A stretch of DNA of 64,000 bases from an uncultured Selenomonadales bacterium. Lineage in GTDB: Bacteria > Bacillota > Negativicutes > Selenomonadales > Selenomonadaceae. Of this stretch, positions 15,483 to 24,843 are shown piece after piece. The DNA lies in assembly GCA_937901445.1 (NCBI GenBank), contig CALDHY010000007.1, positions 1-64,000 of the forward strand. The letters are read 5' to 3'. Both the position numbers and the translations under genes were made by a program. A model generated the notes under the pieces. That model was not told where the DNA came from. It was given only the letters and a program-made list of their open reading frames with translations, and ran no database searches. Positions within the stretch are counted from its first letter, which is position 1; every line of letters starts with the position of its first letter.

Positions 15483-17219
15483 TTATAAAGTAAATTCGTG
15501 TACGGTAGTTTCCATATTTTTTGCCAAATCATTAAGGTTTTCGCTGTCGTCGGCAATTTCAACGACACTTTGAGCTTGTTCACCGGTTGCCAATGAAATT
15601 GACTCCATTTTCTTTGCAATATCGACTGACATATTGGAAATTTTTTCGGTGCGGTTTACAATATCTTCAATCGGCGCGCGCATACTTCCAATTAAATTCA
15701 TAACCTGTTGGGAATTTTCTTCGGCAACTTTAATCATATTAACAATTTCGCTGAAAGAATTTCCTGTCGATTCAACATTTTCGCGCCCGTCCGCAACTTG
15801 TTTTGACGCGGTATTCATAGTTTTAACGGCGTTTTCGGTAGTTTTTTGAATAGTACTGACAATTTCGCCGATTTTTTGAACGGAATTTTGGGAACTTTCG
15901 GCAAGCTTGCGCACTTCCTCTGCAACAACAGCAAAGCCGCGCCCGTGTTCACCTGCGCGCGCCGCCTCAATCGCCGCGTTAAGTGCAAGTAAATTCGTTT
16001 GCCCTGCGATATTTGAAATAACTTCGACAATGGATCCAATTTCTTTGGAGTTTTCGCCGAGTTCCTCAACAATTTTTGCGGATTCTTCGACGGCGGCGGC
16101 AATGTCATTCATTTGTTGAACAGTAACGGCGGCTTTTTCGTTACCGGCGGCGGCGTGTTCAAAAGTTTGTTGGACGCTCTTTAAGCCGGCTTGCATTGCC
16201 ACGACAGATTTTTCAATGTTTTGTTCCATATTTTTAATTCGTGATTCAGTGTCTGCAATGGCGGATTTTTGTTGGTCGGTATTATCAGCCGCGCCGCCAA
16301 CTGCCACAGCTACATTTTGAATCAGATTTTCAGATTTATCAATGTTGCTTTTCATATTCGACGCGCTGGAAGAAACTTGAACGGCGGCGTTTTGAACTTT
16401 GCCGAGTGCCTGCCGCATATGTTCCATAACAGAATTAAATTGTTTAGCGATTGTTCCAAATTCATCAGTTGAATCGGTGATAATGCTGTGGCTTAAATCG
16501 CCCTGCGCGGCTTTTTCCGTAACTTCCACAATCTGATTAACCGAATGACGAATATTTTTCACCAAAACTATAAGGATAAAAACTACAAACGCCAAAATTA
16601 TCGCCAATAAAAATCCCATGATATGAATCAGCGTTGCAAAACTTTCAACTTGATTTTCTGAAGTTTCAACAGCGTTTCCAAGCCCTTCATTGCAACTCTC
16701 TAAATCGTCATTAATTGCCGCGTAAATTTCATCGTACGCCGCATCAACCGCGCTATCCATAAAAGCAAAACTTGCCGCGCGATCTCCGCCGTCAACAATG
16801 CTTAAAAGTTGCGTAACTTGCGATTTATAATTTTGCCACAAAATAATTTCGCCATTCAAAGTTTCTAAATCGCTCTGCCTTTCGGATTCATCGTCATAAT
16901 CGCTTTTATTTAAAACCTGTTTATATTTTTCAAATCCCGCGTCAACATCTTGAATATTTTGGTTGAGTTTTGAACGCCACGCAGAATAATTTGACATGCC
17001 TTGCGTCGTTATCACGAAGTAAGCGTTTCTTTGACAGTCCGAAATATTTTTTGAAAGGTCCGTAACCGTGAAATTGGAGTCCAGCCAATCCCGCACGTTT
17101 GAACGTTCGCCGCTTAAGTTGTTGAAGTAATACAAGATAAACAACCCAAAAAGCGAAATCATCACAAAGACAGTACCAAACGAACCGATTAACTTTTGAG
17201 TAATTGAAAGTTTTGACAT
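15483..17219 (-). CDS. Methyl-accepting chemotaxis protein
   Basis: 578-residue transmembrane chemoreceptor. TM1 (about 11-31), a periplasmic four-helix-bundle sensor (about 32-190, with Asp/Ser-rich helices), TM2 (about 200-222), HAMP (about 223-275), and a long coiled-coil signalling domain with the conserved hairpin tip [20 protein letters not shown] followed by [23 protein letters not shown]. It would feed a CheA/CheY pathway to the FliM/FliY switch. The ligand is unknown. It has its own promoter and terminator. Confidence 0.94.
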   Translation of the reverse strand: MSKLSITQKLIGSFGTVFVMISLFGLFILYYFNNLSGERSNVRDWLDSNFTVTDLSKNISDCQRNAYFVITTQGMSNYSAWRSKLNQNIQDVDAGFEKYKQVLNKSDYDDESERQSDLETLNGEIILWQNYKSQVTQLLSIVDGGDRAASFAFMDSAVDAAYDEIYAAINDDLESCNEGLGNAVETSENQVESFATLIHIMGFLLAIILAFVVFILIVLVKNIRHSVNQIVEVTEKAAQGDLSHSIITDSTDEFGTIAKQFNSVMEHMRQALGKVQNAAVQVSSSASNMKSNIDKSENLIQNVAVAVGGAADNTDQQKSAIADTESRIKNMEQNIEKSVVAMQAGLKSVQQTFEHAAAGNEKAAVTVQQMNDIAAAVEESAKIVEELGENSKEIGSIVEVISNIAGQTNLLALNAAIEAARAGEHGRGFAVVAEEVRKLAESSQNSVQKIGEIVSTIQKTTENAVKTMNTASKQVADGRENVESTGNSFSEIVNMIKVAEENSQQVMNLIGSMRAPIEDIVNRTEKISNMSVDIAKKMESISLATGEQAQSVVEIADDSENLNDLAKNMETTVHEFTL

Positions 17220-17242
17220 AAACTCACGCCCTTAAAAAAATG

Positions 17243-17281
17243 TTGCTTAATTATATCGTTTTTTGTATACACGTTGCAAGC
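17243..17281 (-). promoter_or_regulatory. Promoter of the chemoreceptor gene
   Basis: On the minus strand TTGCAA, 18 bp and TATAAT lie about 30 bases upstream of the ATG. The -10 sits in ACAAAAAACGATATAAT; the string ACAAAAAACGATA is shared with the upstream region of the EAL gene at 33993-34005. Confidence 0.5.
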
Positions 17282-18766
17282 TTAATCTGTAAGGGATTCA
17301 GCCCATTTTTTCAGAAAAATTTGTTCATTATATTTTGGGCGGGCGTTAATTATTTTTTGTACGTTGTTGAAAAAGTTTTTGGCAAATTTGCGGGGATTTT
17401 CTTCAACGTCAAGGCGTTTTTGAATTGTACTTTCAGCAAGATAAAAGTTATCGACGGCTTTTTTATAATTGTTTAGCCGCTCCAAAATTTCAAAAATTAC
17501 GTCGCGCAGATTTCCTTTCAGCGCAAATTCTATCAGCGGCAAAAATCTTTCTTCAATCGCAAGCCGCAGTTTCCGCCATTCCTCAAACCACGCGAAGTAA
17601 AGATTCTGTTCAATCCTGTTTTTAATGCAAAGATTTTCAAATTGCCCGCGTAAATCTTTTTTGAACGAAATATAATCTGCGCTCCAAATTTCCGCCGCGT
17701 CAATTATCGCCCTAACAAAACTTTTATTTTCGGCAAAGAAAATTATTTTGTCCTGCGCGAGTGTAACGGATTCAGCGATACTTTCAACAAGGAGATTGAA
17801 ACTTACGCGCGGCTCATTTTCAAATTGGTAAAGTTCAACCAAAATTTTACTGCCGCTCATAATTCGTTCACGGTACGCCGCCATTTCTTCAGCTTCACTG
17901 CGAATTTCCAAAATTTGCGCCGCTATTTCTTCGACGCCCAAATTTAAAATCTGTGCCAATTTTTCACGGCGATTTTTCAGCAATAAATTTTCTTCCAGCG
18001 TCAAGTGCGGACTGTCGATATATCTTGCGTTAAATGGAATTGCAATTTCAGCCGCCGCCGAGCCGTAAAGTTGCAAGTACTTTAAAACTTCATCAGCCAC
18101 GCTTATTACCGCTTTATAAAATTTTACCGGCGATTGATTAATTTCCGCCACGTCATATTTTGCCGACAGTTCATAAAAATTAAATTTTTCGGCTTTTAAC
18201 TTTTCTAAGATTAAAAATTTTGCAGATTGTTTGTAAAGGCGATTAGCCGCAGCGTCTTTAAAAAATGGAATAAGTTTATTGTTTTGAAAAATTTCAAGAA
18301 TAACGCGCGGCTCTGAATAAAAATTTGCAGGTTGTAAAGCGTCGCTGCAAAGTATGACATTTACCGAACTGTCAGGCGAAATTCCGTACATTGCGCCTTC
18401 ATAGTCTAAATCTTTGCGAGACAAAACGCCGTCATCATTTACAAGCCACGCAAATCTTTTATTGATACGCCAATAAGTTCCCGTGAAAAATGGAAAAGTT
18501 TTATCAGCAATCATTTTCCAAAGTTCATTCGGCGTTGGAACTTTCCAGTTATTGTAGCCGCCCCAATTTTGGTTATTTATCGTTGTAACCAATTTTTTTG
18601 CTTTATTGCCGGAATAAGGATTGTTGCCGGATTTTTGATAGGGGAAAAATTTTAAATTCGTCCAAATTAAGCCGGTGTCTTTGTCAAAAATAATTTTATC
18701 GTTGTTTTCAAAAAAGTACCAACGCTGATTTTTAATAGTGTCCAATAAAATATCCAATTCGTTCAT
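17282..18766 (-). CDS. Lcl/DUF1566-domain protein of unknown function
   Basis: 494 residues. Residues about 15-150 match the Lcl C-terminal/DUF1566 pattern (DKDTGLIWTN, GGYNNWKVPTPNELWKMI, then TYWRI and later GISPDSSVNVILC). That domain is usually found in surface or exported proteins, but no signal peptide is seen here. The remainder (about 150-494) is helical and rich in Leu/Glu/Lys with no motif I recognise. The stop is followed one base later by the decarboxylase start region on the same strand (18767), so the two are probably one transcript with the decarboxylase first. Confidence 0.6.
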   Translation of the reverse strand: MNELDILLDTIKNQRWYFFENNDKIIFDKDTGLIWTNLKFFPYQKSGNNPYSGNKAKKLVTTINNQNWGGYNNWKVPTPNELWKMIADKTFPFFTGTYWRINKRFAWLVNDDGVLSRKDLDYEGAMYGISPDSSVNVILCSDALQPANFYSEPRVILEIFQNNKLIPFFKDAAANRLYKQSAKFLILEKLKAEKFNFYELSAKYDVAEINQSPVKFYKAVISVADEVLKYLQLYGSAAAEIAIPFNARYIDSPHLTLEENLLLKNRREKLAQILNLGVEEIAAQILEIRSEAEEMAAYRERIMSGSKILVELYQFENEPRVSFNLLVESIAESVTLAQDKIIFFAENKSFVRAIIDAAEIWSADYISFKKDLRGQFENLCIKNRIEQNLYFAWFEEWRKLRLAIEERFLPLIEFALKGNLRDVIFEILERLNNYKKAVDNFYLAESTIQKRLDVEENPRKFAKNFFNNVQKIINARPKYNEQIFLKKWAESLTD

Positions 18767-20224
18767 TTAACGCCCTCCAAAAATTTTAATTGTGTTCAGA
18801 TTAGTATCAGCCGCGCCGATAATTCGCCCGCCAATATTTTTTTGTTGCTTGATAAAGTCGATTGTATCAGCCGTGATAATTTCGCCGGGATTTAAAATTG
18901 GAATACCGGGCGGATAAAAAGTAACTTCCTCCGCGCAGATTTTACCGGCGGCTTTTTCAAGTGCAACAGTTTGATTTTCGGCGAAAAAAACTTCACGCGG
19001 CGAAATTTCAGATTTAACAATTTCGTTAAACGTAGGGATAAACCTTTTAGGCGGCGCAGAAATTTTTTTATTGGTGGCAAAATTTTTAAGCGCGTCAACC
19101 AACTTTTCAACCGTCGCGCAGGTGTCGGCGTAGGTTATCAGAAAAAGCAAATTGGCGGCGTCCGAAAGTTCACACTGTATTTTAAATTCGTGGCGTAAAA
19201 TTTTTTCTGCGTCAATTCCCGTAATTCCCAAATTTTCAACGTTGACTGTAACCTTTGTAAAATCTAACTCAAAATTTTTAACCGCGTCGAAAGTTTTTAA
19301 GCCGTCGATTGAATTAATTTCTGCGCGAAGATTTTTAGAAAGTTGTACAGCTTGAGAAATTTTTTCAGGGGCTTGTTGCATTTGAAGGCGTGCCGCGTCC
19401 AGCGATGCAAGCAATAAATAATTTGGGCTTGTAGATTGTAAAAGACTTGCGGCGCGGCGTGCACTTTCGACAAATTTTTTTCGTACCATAAGCATTGAAG
19501 TTTGAGTAAGTGAACCCAAAAGTTTGTGCGTGGACTGCGCGGCTAAATCTGCGCCCGCGTCCGGTGCCGAAATTGGCAACTCGTCTGAAAATTGCAAGTG
19601 CGCGCCGTGTGCCTCGTCAACTAAAAGTAACATTCCCGCCGCGTGTAATATTTCTGCGATTTTTTTAACGTCAGCCGCCACGCCGTAATAATTCGGTGAA
19701 GTCAAGATTAACGCTCGCGCAGTTGGAAATTTTTCTATTGCAAGCTTTAAAGTTTCAAGCGAAATGTTAAGCGGTATTTGTAATTCGTTGGAAAATTCGA
19801 CAGGCAAGAAAATTGGAATTGCGCCCGCCAAAATTAATCCCGCCATTACCGAGCGATGAGAATTGCGCGGAATAAAAACTAAATCGCCGGGCTTAAGCGT
19901 TGCAAGAATCATTGACTGAATCGCGCAGGTTGTACCGTTGATAATGAATAAAACTTCATCTGCGTGCCAAAGTTGCGCGGCTAAAGTTTCGGCGTCTTTA
20001 ATGCAAGTGCGCGGGCTGTGCAAGTCGTCAAGTTCTTCCATAAGTGAAACTTCTTGACGTAAACCTTCAGCTGTAATTAAATTTTTTAAAAGCGAATGTG
20101 CGCCGAGTCCTTGTTTGTGTCCGGGCGTATGGAAAGCAAGCGCGGCGTCATTTGAATATTTTTGCATTGCCGAAATTATAGGGGCTAAGGGATAAGGACT
20201 AAGGGATAAGGGATTTTCTTTCAA
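18767..20224 (-). CDS. Orn/Lys/Arg decarboxylase-family PLP enzyme
   Basis: 485-residue fold-type I PLP decarboxylase of the short Firmicutes type (Orn/Lys/Arg decarboxylase; substrate not decidable). It contains AFHTPGHKQGLG, the cofactor aspartate in LLLVDEAHGAHLQF, and the PLP lysine in QSTHKLLGSLTQTSML. The C-terminal domain ends with FYPPGIPILNPGE. The start is taken at TTG 20224, nine bases after AAAGGA. Residues 5-15 (PLSLSPYPLAP) are encoded by a heptamer repeat array (20181-20213), so the repeat has become part of the N-terminus just before the conserved region. Confidence 0.88.
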   Translation of the reverse strand: MKENPLSLSPYPLAPIISAMQKYSNDAALAFHTPGHKQGLGAHSLLKNLITAEGLRQEVSLMEELDDLHSPRTCIKDAETLAAQLWHADEVLFIINGTTCAIQSMILATLKPGDLVFIPRNSHRSVMAGLILAGAIPIFLPVEFSNELQIPLNISLETLKLAIEKFPTARALILTSPNYYGVAADVKKIAEILHAAGMLLLVDEAHGAHLQFSDELPISAPDAGADLAAQSTHKLLGSLTQTSMLMVRKKFVESARRAASLLQSTSPNYLLLASLDAARLQMQQAPEKISQAVQLSKNLRAEINSIDGLKTFDAVKNFELDFTKVTVNVENLGITGIDAEKILRHEFKIQCELSDAANLLFLITYADTCATVEKLVDALKNFATNKKISAPPKRFIPTFNEIVKSEISPREVFFAENQTVALEKAAGKICAEEVTFYPPGIPILNPGEIITADTIDFIKQQKNIGGRIIGAADTNLNTIKIFGGR

Positions 20225-20278
20225 TTTGTTACTTCCTTTCAAGTTAGGGATTAGGGGCTAAGGGTTAAGGACTAGGGG
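20181..20278. repeat. Two heptamer arrays in the same orientation at the decarboxylase 5' end
   Basis: Units such as GGGGCTA, AGGGATA, AGGACTA at 20181-20213 lie within the coding sequence. A second array at 20243-20278 lies upstream of the ribosome site. Both read TAAGG on the plus strand, unlike the inverted pairs at 9561, 23132 and 47248. Confidence 0.85.
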
Positions 20279-20281
20279 AGG

Positions 20282-20440
20282 TGTCGCCCGGCAACCGCGC
20301 AGACGCGCCGCTTGTTGGAGCGTAGGAAAACGTAAAACGCGGACGTTTAGAATAGTTGGAGCGTACAGAAACGCAAAGCGCATGTGCGGGCGACGATTCT
20401 TTCTTTGGTACTTTATTTCTTTTAAAGAAAGAAAGTACAT
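20282..20440 (-). repeat. Dispersed structured repeat, copy 2
   Basis: Read on the minus strand it begins GTACTTTCTTTCTTT, closes the hairpin with AAAGTAC, continues CAAAGAAA and GTCGCCCG, and ends with CGGGCGAC (complementary to the start of the second part). The order matches copy 1 at 2799-2967. It abuts a heptamer array. It fills the gap between the decarboxylase and hyaC. Confidence 0.6.
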
Positions 20441-20517
20441 TTAAAAAATAAAAAATAAATTACATAAAAAAACTCCATCAAATGACGGAGCCAAAAAATT
20501 TATTCAAGTTCAAAAAA

Positions 20518-21210
20518 TTAATCAAGTTCGTTAGCGTCTTTGGGCGTATGTGCAAGAATTTTTTTGCCGCTGAACATGCTGGAAACTTCACTTTCGCCTT
20601 CCATAAATTCTGCGCGAATAACCATGTACAAATGCCCAATAGCAAAGAGAATAATAAACCACGCGACGTAATGGTGAATGTAATGAGTCATCATTTCACT
20701 GCCTACAAGCGTATTAACCCAGCCAAAAAGCATTCCGCCCGTACCTGAAGGATTCGTCATAAAGTACATTGCAAAGCCGGTAAGAATTTCAATCGCCAAA
20801 AGAACATACAGCGCGGCGTATGAACCCCTTGCAAGCGGATTTCTCAAGAAAGAGGCGTGGTGCGGTTTTAAAAGCATGTAGTGAAGTGCAACGTCAACTG
20901 TTTCTTCGTAAAAATGCCCTTCCCAAACGCGCGGAAAAAGTCTGTCACCTTTGTTAATGATAAAGCCGTAAACCCTCAAGATTGACGACGCACATAAAAT
21001 AAACGCCGAAGTAAAATGAATGTCACGTACCAAATCCATTGAAGTTATCGTGAAGAAAGGCTCGGTTGTCGAAACGTTCATTGGCTTGGTTATCAAAAGT
21101 CCCGTGATAAACAGAATGACAATTTGTGAAGCCATTATCCAGTGAAAAATTCGCAGGAACGGGCTGAAAATATAATATTCCTTGCGCTTAACTTCTTTAA
21201 CGGATTTCAT
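20518..21210 (-). CDS. hyaC: NiFe hydrogenase cytochrome b subunit
   Basis: 230 residues, four membrane helices; the diheme cytochrome b that anchors the uptake hydrogenase and passes electrons to quinone. His residues in the membrane segments (RIFHWIM, RDIHFTSAFILC, HYIHHYVAWFIILFAIGHLYMV) fit heme ligation. The family motif FLRNPLARGSYAALYVLL is present. It is the last gene of the hyaA-hyaB-hyaC operon, 6 bp after hyaB. No maturation protease (hyaD) follows. Confidence 0.93.
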   Translation of the reverse strand: MKSVKEVKRKEYYIFSPFLRIFHWIMASQIVILFITGLLITKPMNVSTTEPFFTITSMDLVRDIHFTSAFILCASSILRVYGFIINKGDRLFPRVWEGHFYEETVDVALHYMLLKPHHASFLRNPLARGSYAALYVLLAIEILTGFAMYFMTNPSGTGGMLFGWVNTLVGSEMMTHYIHHYVAWFIILFAIGHLYMVIRAEFMEGESEVSSMFSGKKILAHTPKDANELD

Positions 21211-21216
21211 AGCGGC

Positions 21217-23112
21217 TCACCTCCTGTAGGGGTCGGTTGAAATGACGTTAATTTCTTCGCCCTTAGCGTTGTACATATGAGTTGCACAAGCCATGCACGG
21301 GTCGAAGGAACGTATAACTTTTGCAATTTCCAGCGGTTTATTTGAATCTGTAACGTGCGTATCAATCATAGCCATTTCATACGCGCCATGCCCTGCCGTA
21401 TCGTCACGCGGGCAAGCATTCCACGTTGTTGGAACTAAACATTGATAATTGTCTATTTTGCCGTCTTTGATAACAACCCAATGACTTAAGCCGCCGCGCG
21501 GAGCTTCATACAAGCCGACGCCCATACATTCTTTAGGCCACGTTTCAGGGAACCATTTTTCATTGTTCATTGTTGCAGTATCGCCGGATTTTAAATTGGC
21601 AATGAGTTTATCAAAGAAAAATCTGTTAATTTCGGCGGCAACCTGCGCAGAAAGGCAACGGCAAGCAGTACGCCCGACCATTGTAGTCATCCAAACTTCA
21701 GGAGCTACGCCCAAAACGCCTGTAACTGCATTAATCTGATCCAGCATCATTTTTTCAGCCCATGTTGGTTCAGGCAGTAAACCCTTCTTTGACTTAGTGT
21801 AAATGATAATGTAATTTGACAGAGGACCAACTTCACAAACTTTACCGCGCCATTTCGGCGTTTTAAGCCATGAATATTTGCCGCCTTCATTCAAAGTTTC
21901 CCACATTGTAGGCGTACCGGTTTTTGGTCCGGTATAATTCGGCTTGGTAATTCCTTTCCACGGGTGTAAATCTTCATGGTTAGGGTATTCGTACCAGCCA
22001 TGCTCGACGCCTTCAGTAACCGTTGAACCGTCTTTTAAATCGTCAGCATTAAGTTCATAGAATGTAGCATTTGCAACGCCTTTAGCAAAATCTTCAACAA
22101 CGCCGTTTGAACGAATTAACAAGTTGCTGAAATAACCGTTGCCGCTTGCCGAAGTGCCTTTGTAGCCGCTTAATGGATAATCGCCAAACGCCATAACACG
22201 AACTTTTGAAAGTCCGCCGCCGTCAACTTTGCCCGCCTTAACATAAAGGTTGCCAATAGCAATTAAATCCGGCAAATAATAATTGTTGACAAGTGAACGC
22301 GCAAAATTTATCGCCCTGTCAACTATCGCAAGTCGCGCAGTATTAACGGGCGCGTTGCCGTCAGTAAGTGAAATTGCGCAGGGAACGCCGCCAACCACGT
22401 AATGGGGATGTGGATTCTTGCCGCCAAAAACTACGTGCGGCGTTACAATTTCCCGCTGCTTGTCCAACATTTCAAGGTAATGTGCAACTGCCAAAAGATG
22501 AACTTCCGGCGGTAAAATTTTATAGTCGGGATGATCCCACCATTGCGCAGCGAAAATTCCAAGTTGCCCGCTGTCAACAATCGCTTTAACTTTTGATTGA
22601 ACTGTTGCGAAATATTGTGCAGTTGCCGCCGGGAAGTCGTGCGGATATGCTTCAGTAGAAATTTCGTCGGGAACTCTGAACGGCAACCTGTAAGCATTTA
22701 AAAGCGCAGTTTGTAAATTTGCGGTTGCTTCCGGATTGGCAGATAACGCCTCAACCGGGCTTACCCAATCCAGCGCGTGCAAGTGATAAAAATGTACAAT
22801 GTGATCTTGTACAGTCAAAGTTGCCGCCATAATATTTCTAATGTAATTTGCGTTTGTTGGAATTGAAATACCGAGTGCGTCTTCAACTGCACGAACTGAC
22901 GCAAGCGCGTGAGCCGTCGTACAAACGCCGCAAACTCTCTGAATATATGCCCAAGCGTCGCGGGGGTCTCTGTCTTTCATAATAAGTTCGAGTCCGCGCC
23001 ACGCCGTACCGCTTGATATTGCGTCTGTTACCTGTCCATTCGGATTTACTTCAATTTCAACGCGCAGATGTCCCTCAATTCTTGTTATCGGGTCTACAAC
23101 TACGTGTGCCAT
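21217..23112 (-). CDS. hyaB: NiFe hydrogenase large subunit
   Basis: 631 residues, catalytic subunit carrying the NiFe(CN)2CO centre. The four nickel cysteines are present: C61 and C64 in RVCGVCTTAH, and C606 and C609 in DPCMACATH. The 19-residue tail after H612 is the peptide removed by the maturation protease. This is the membrane-bound group 1 type, which oxidises H2 on the outer face of the membrane. It is preceded by AAAGGAGCG directly after a heptamer array. In the operon it is separated from hyaA by a four-helix-bundle gene, which is not normal. Confidence 0.96.
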   Translation of the reverse strand: MAHVVVDPITRIEGHLRVEIEVNPNGQVTDAISSGTAWRGLELIMKDRDPRDAWAYIQRVCGVCTTAHALASVRAVEDALGISIPTNANYIRNIMAATLTVQDHIVHFYHLHALDWVSPVEALSANPEATANLQTALLNAYRLPFRVPDEISTEAYPHDFPAATAQYFATVQSKVKAIVDSGQLGIFAAQWWDHPDYKILPPEVHLLAVAHYLEMLDKQREIVTPHVVFGGKNPHPHYVVGGVPCAISLTDGNAPVNTARLAIVDRAINFARSLVNNYYLPDLIAIGNLYVKAGKVDGGGLSKVRVMAFGDYPLSGYKGTSASGNGYFSNLLIRSNGVVEDFAKGVANATFYELNADDLKDGSTVTEGVEHGWYEYPNHEDLHPWKGITKPNYTGPKTGTPTMWETLNEGGKYSWLKTPKWRGKVCEVGPLSNYIIIYTKSKKGLLPEPTWAEKMMLDQINAVTGVLGVAPEVWMTTMVGRTACRCLSAQVAAEINRFFFDKLIANLKSGDTATMNNEKWFPETWPKECMGVGLYEAPRGGLSHWVVIKDGKIDNYQCLVPTTWNACPRDDTAGHGAYEMAMIDTHVTDSNKPLEIAKVIRSFDPCMACATHMYNAKGEEINVISTDPYRR

Positions 23113-23131
23113 TTTTTTAATTCGCTCCTTT

Positions 23132-23166
23132 TTAAGGGCTAAGGATTAAGGACTAAGGATTAAGGA
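23132..23166. repeat. Heptamer array, arm nearer hyaB
   Basis: TTAAGGG, CTAAGGA, TTAAGGA, CTAAGGA, TTAAGGA on the plus strand. It forms an inverted pair with the array at 23561-23620; the enclosed DNA holds the four-helix-bundle gene. Confidence 0.85.
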
Positions 23167-23194
23167 AATTTTTCCAGTCCATTATTCCAAGCTC

Positions 23195-23557
23195 CTAATT
23201 TGATTTTAGTTTTAATTTATTTATTACTGCAGTCAACATTTTTCCAATTTCATCTAACAAGCTAAAAGCCTGCGAGACTTGTTCTTCATTTAAATAATTT
23301 ATAGCTCTACAAATTTGTAATTGCGTTCCAAGTTCAAAACAAGAGCCACGAGCAATATTTAAAAAGTAAATATATTCTTTAGTAGAATCGCGCCCCTGCC
23401 CTTCAGCAATATTTGATGATATAGAAACAACGGCGCGGCGCATTTGGTCTGAAAGGGCGTAAGTTTCTTCTTTAGGCAAAAGTTTTACCAATTTATAAAT
23501 TTCAACAGCCAAATTTATTGATTTTTTCCAAAAAGGTAATTCTTTATAATTTTTCAT
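23195..23557 (-). CDS. Four-helix-bundle protein (23S rRNA intervening-sequence / Avd-like family)
   Basis: 120 residues. It matches the family (TIGR02436/PF05635 type) throughout: LPFWKKSINLAVEIYKLVK, LPKEETYALSDQMRRAVVSI, SSNIAEGQGRDSTKEYIYFL, ARGSCFELGTQLQIC, and LDEIGKMLTAVINKL. Members occur inside rRNA intervening sequences and, as Avd, in diversity-generating retroelements; free-standing copies have no known function. Here it is inserted between hyaA and hyaB and bounded on both sides by inverted heptamer arrays. The repeat edge (GATTGAGGAATAGGAT) appears to supply its ribosome site. Confidence 0.92.
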   Translation of the reverse strand: MKNYKELPFWKKSINLAVEIYKLVKLLPKEETYALSDQMRRAVVSISSNIAEGQGRDSTKEYIYFLNIARGSCFELGTQLQICRAINYLNEEQVSQAFSLLDEIGKMLTAVINKLKLKSN

Positions 23558-23560
23558 ATA

Positions 23561-23620
23561 TCCTATTCCTCAATCCTTAACCCTTAGCCCTTAACCCTTA
23601 ATCCTTAATCCTTATCCTCA
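23561..23620. repeat. Heptamer array, arm nearer hyaA
   Basis: About eight units (CCTTAAC, CCTTAGC, CCTTAAC, CCTTAAT, CCTTAAT, CCTTATC) in the opposite orientation to 23132-23166. On the coding strand, the array supplies the last codons of hyaA (GATAAGGAT) and its TAA stop. Confidence 0.85.
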
Positions 23621-24687
23621 TCTTCCAAAAGATTATCTCTGCTGTTACGCTGAATGATACTGGCCACAGCATGCGCGCCAACACCCGCCGCCGTCAAAAC
23701 GCCCAATCCTACGCCGATTTTATCAGCATCGCCAATTTTGCCGTATTGCGGAAGTCTTGTTGAAAAAGGTGCTTCATCCCAGAAATTTCTGTTTGAACAA
23801 CCGATACAAGCCGCGCCGCTTTGAATAGGATAACTCATACCTTGCCACCAACGCAAATTGCCGCAAGAATTATAAGTTTCCGGACCTCTGCAGCCTAATT
23901 TGTACAAACACCAACCCGCTTTTGAGCCGGCGTCGTCATAAGTTTCAGCAAACATTCCGGCATCAAAAAACGGACGGCGATAACAAGTATCATGAATCCT
24001 GTTGCCGTAAAATTGTTTCGGACGCCCGTCGCCGTCAAGCGGTGGAATTGTGCCGAAAAGTGCAACGTGCATTACAACGCCCGTCATAACTTCCGGAATT
24101 GGCGGACAGCCCGGCACATTTACAACCGGTTTACCGCCTACAAATTGTGAAATTCCTGCACTGCCCGTAGGATTCGGAGCCGCCGCTTGAATACCGCCGT
24201 AAGCCGCGCAACTTCCATAAGCAATTATAGCCGCCGCGCCCTTTGCCGCCTTTTCCAACAGATGTAAAAAAGTATGCCCGCCCGACATACAATGCACGCC
24301 ACTTTCTTTTGTTGAAACTGCGCCCTCAACGCACAAAATATAACTGCCGTTGTACTTTGCAATAGTTTCATCCAAATGAGCTTCAAACGGCGCACCACAA
24401 GCCGCGCTTAACAAATGGTCGTATTCAAGCGCAATATTGGTTAAAACTAAATCTGACGCCAAAGGCGACGCCGAGCGAATGAAAGATTCATCGCAACCTG
24501 TGCATTCGTGCCCGTGAATCCAGACAACTACCGGCAACGGCTTAGTTTCCGCTGCCTCAACTACTTTCGAGAGCATATCTGTACTCAAGCCCATTAAAGA
24601 AGTTAAAGCCACGCAACCTTTTAAAAAACTGCGGCGGCTTAATCCTCTTTTAAGATATGCTTCCCACAAACTCTCCCGTTTTTCCAA
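23605..24687 (-). CDS. hyaA: NiFe hydrogenase small subunit
   Basis: 360-residue FeS subunit. A Tat signal (SRRSFLKGCVALTSLMGL) near residue 17 directs folded export with HyaB. Cysteines for three clusters are present: HECTGCDESF and GSCAAYGG with PGCPP (proximal), DTCYRR with CLYKLGCRGPETYNSC (distal) and CIGCSNRNFWD (medial). A C-terminal hydrophobic helix (VGLGVLTAAGVGAHAVASII) anchors it. The final residues EDEDKD and the stop codon run into a heptamer repeat array, so the natural C-terminus may have been altered. First gene of the hydrogenase operon. Confidence 0.95.
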   Translation of the reverse strand: MEKRESLWEAYLKRGLSRRSFLKGCVALTSLMGLSTDMLSKVVEAAETKPLPVVVWIHGHECTGCDESFIRSASPLASDLVLTNIALEYDHLLSAACGAPFEAHLDETIAKYNGSYILCVEGAVSTKESGVHCMSGGHTFLHLLEKAAKGAAAIIAYGSCAAYGGIQAAAPNPTGSAGISQFVGGKPVVNVPGCPPIPEVMTGVVMHVALFGTIPPLDGDGRPKQFYGNRIHDTCYRRPFFDAGMFAETYDDAGSKAGWCLYKLGCRGPETYNSCGNLRWWQGMSYPIQSGAACIGCSNRNFWDEAPFSTRLPQYGKIGDADKIGVGLGVLTAAGVGAHAVASIIQRNSRDNLLEDEDKD

Positions 24688-24784
24688 TTTCCGCCCCTCC
24701 TTAAAAATTTTTTTTATAAATTCTCAGGGTGTTATTGCAAAATTCGCCGCCAATAATTTTTATCCTGCCGCTTTTAAAAATCAC

Positions 24785-24843
24785 TAGCCCTTAGCCCTTA
24801 ATCCTTAATCCTTAGTCCTTAATCCTTAATCCTTAATCCTTAA
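24785..24843. repeat. Single heptamer array at a stop codon
   Basis: About eight units CCTTAGC/CCTTAAT in one orientation. On the minus strand the first unit supplies the TAA stop of the 24840-25229 gene. It separates that gene from hyaA. Confidence 0.85.

Noticed and set aside
17243-17281. Sigma-28 promoter for the chemoreceptor
   Set aside because: CGATAT is present but there is no TAAA element at the right distance; a sigma-A match fits better.
23561-23620. Heptamer arrays considered as CRISPR repeats
   Set aside because: Units are 7 bp, contiguous and without spacers; no cas genes are present.
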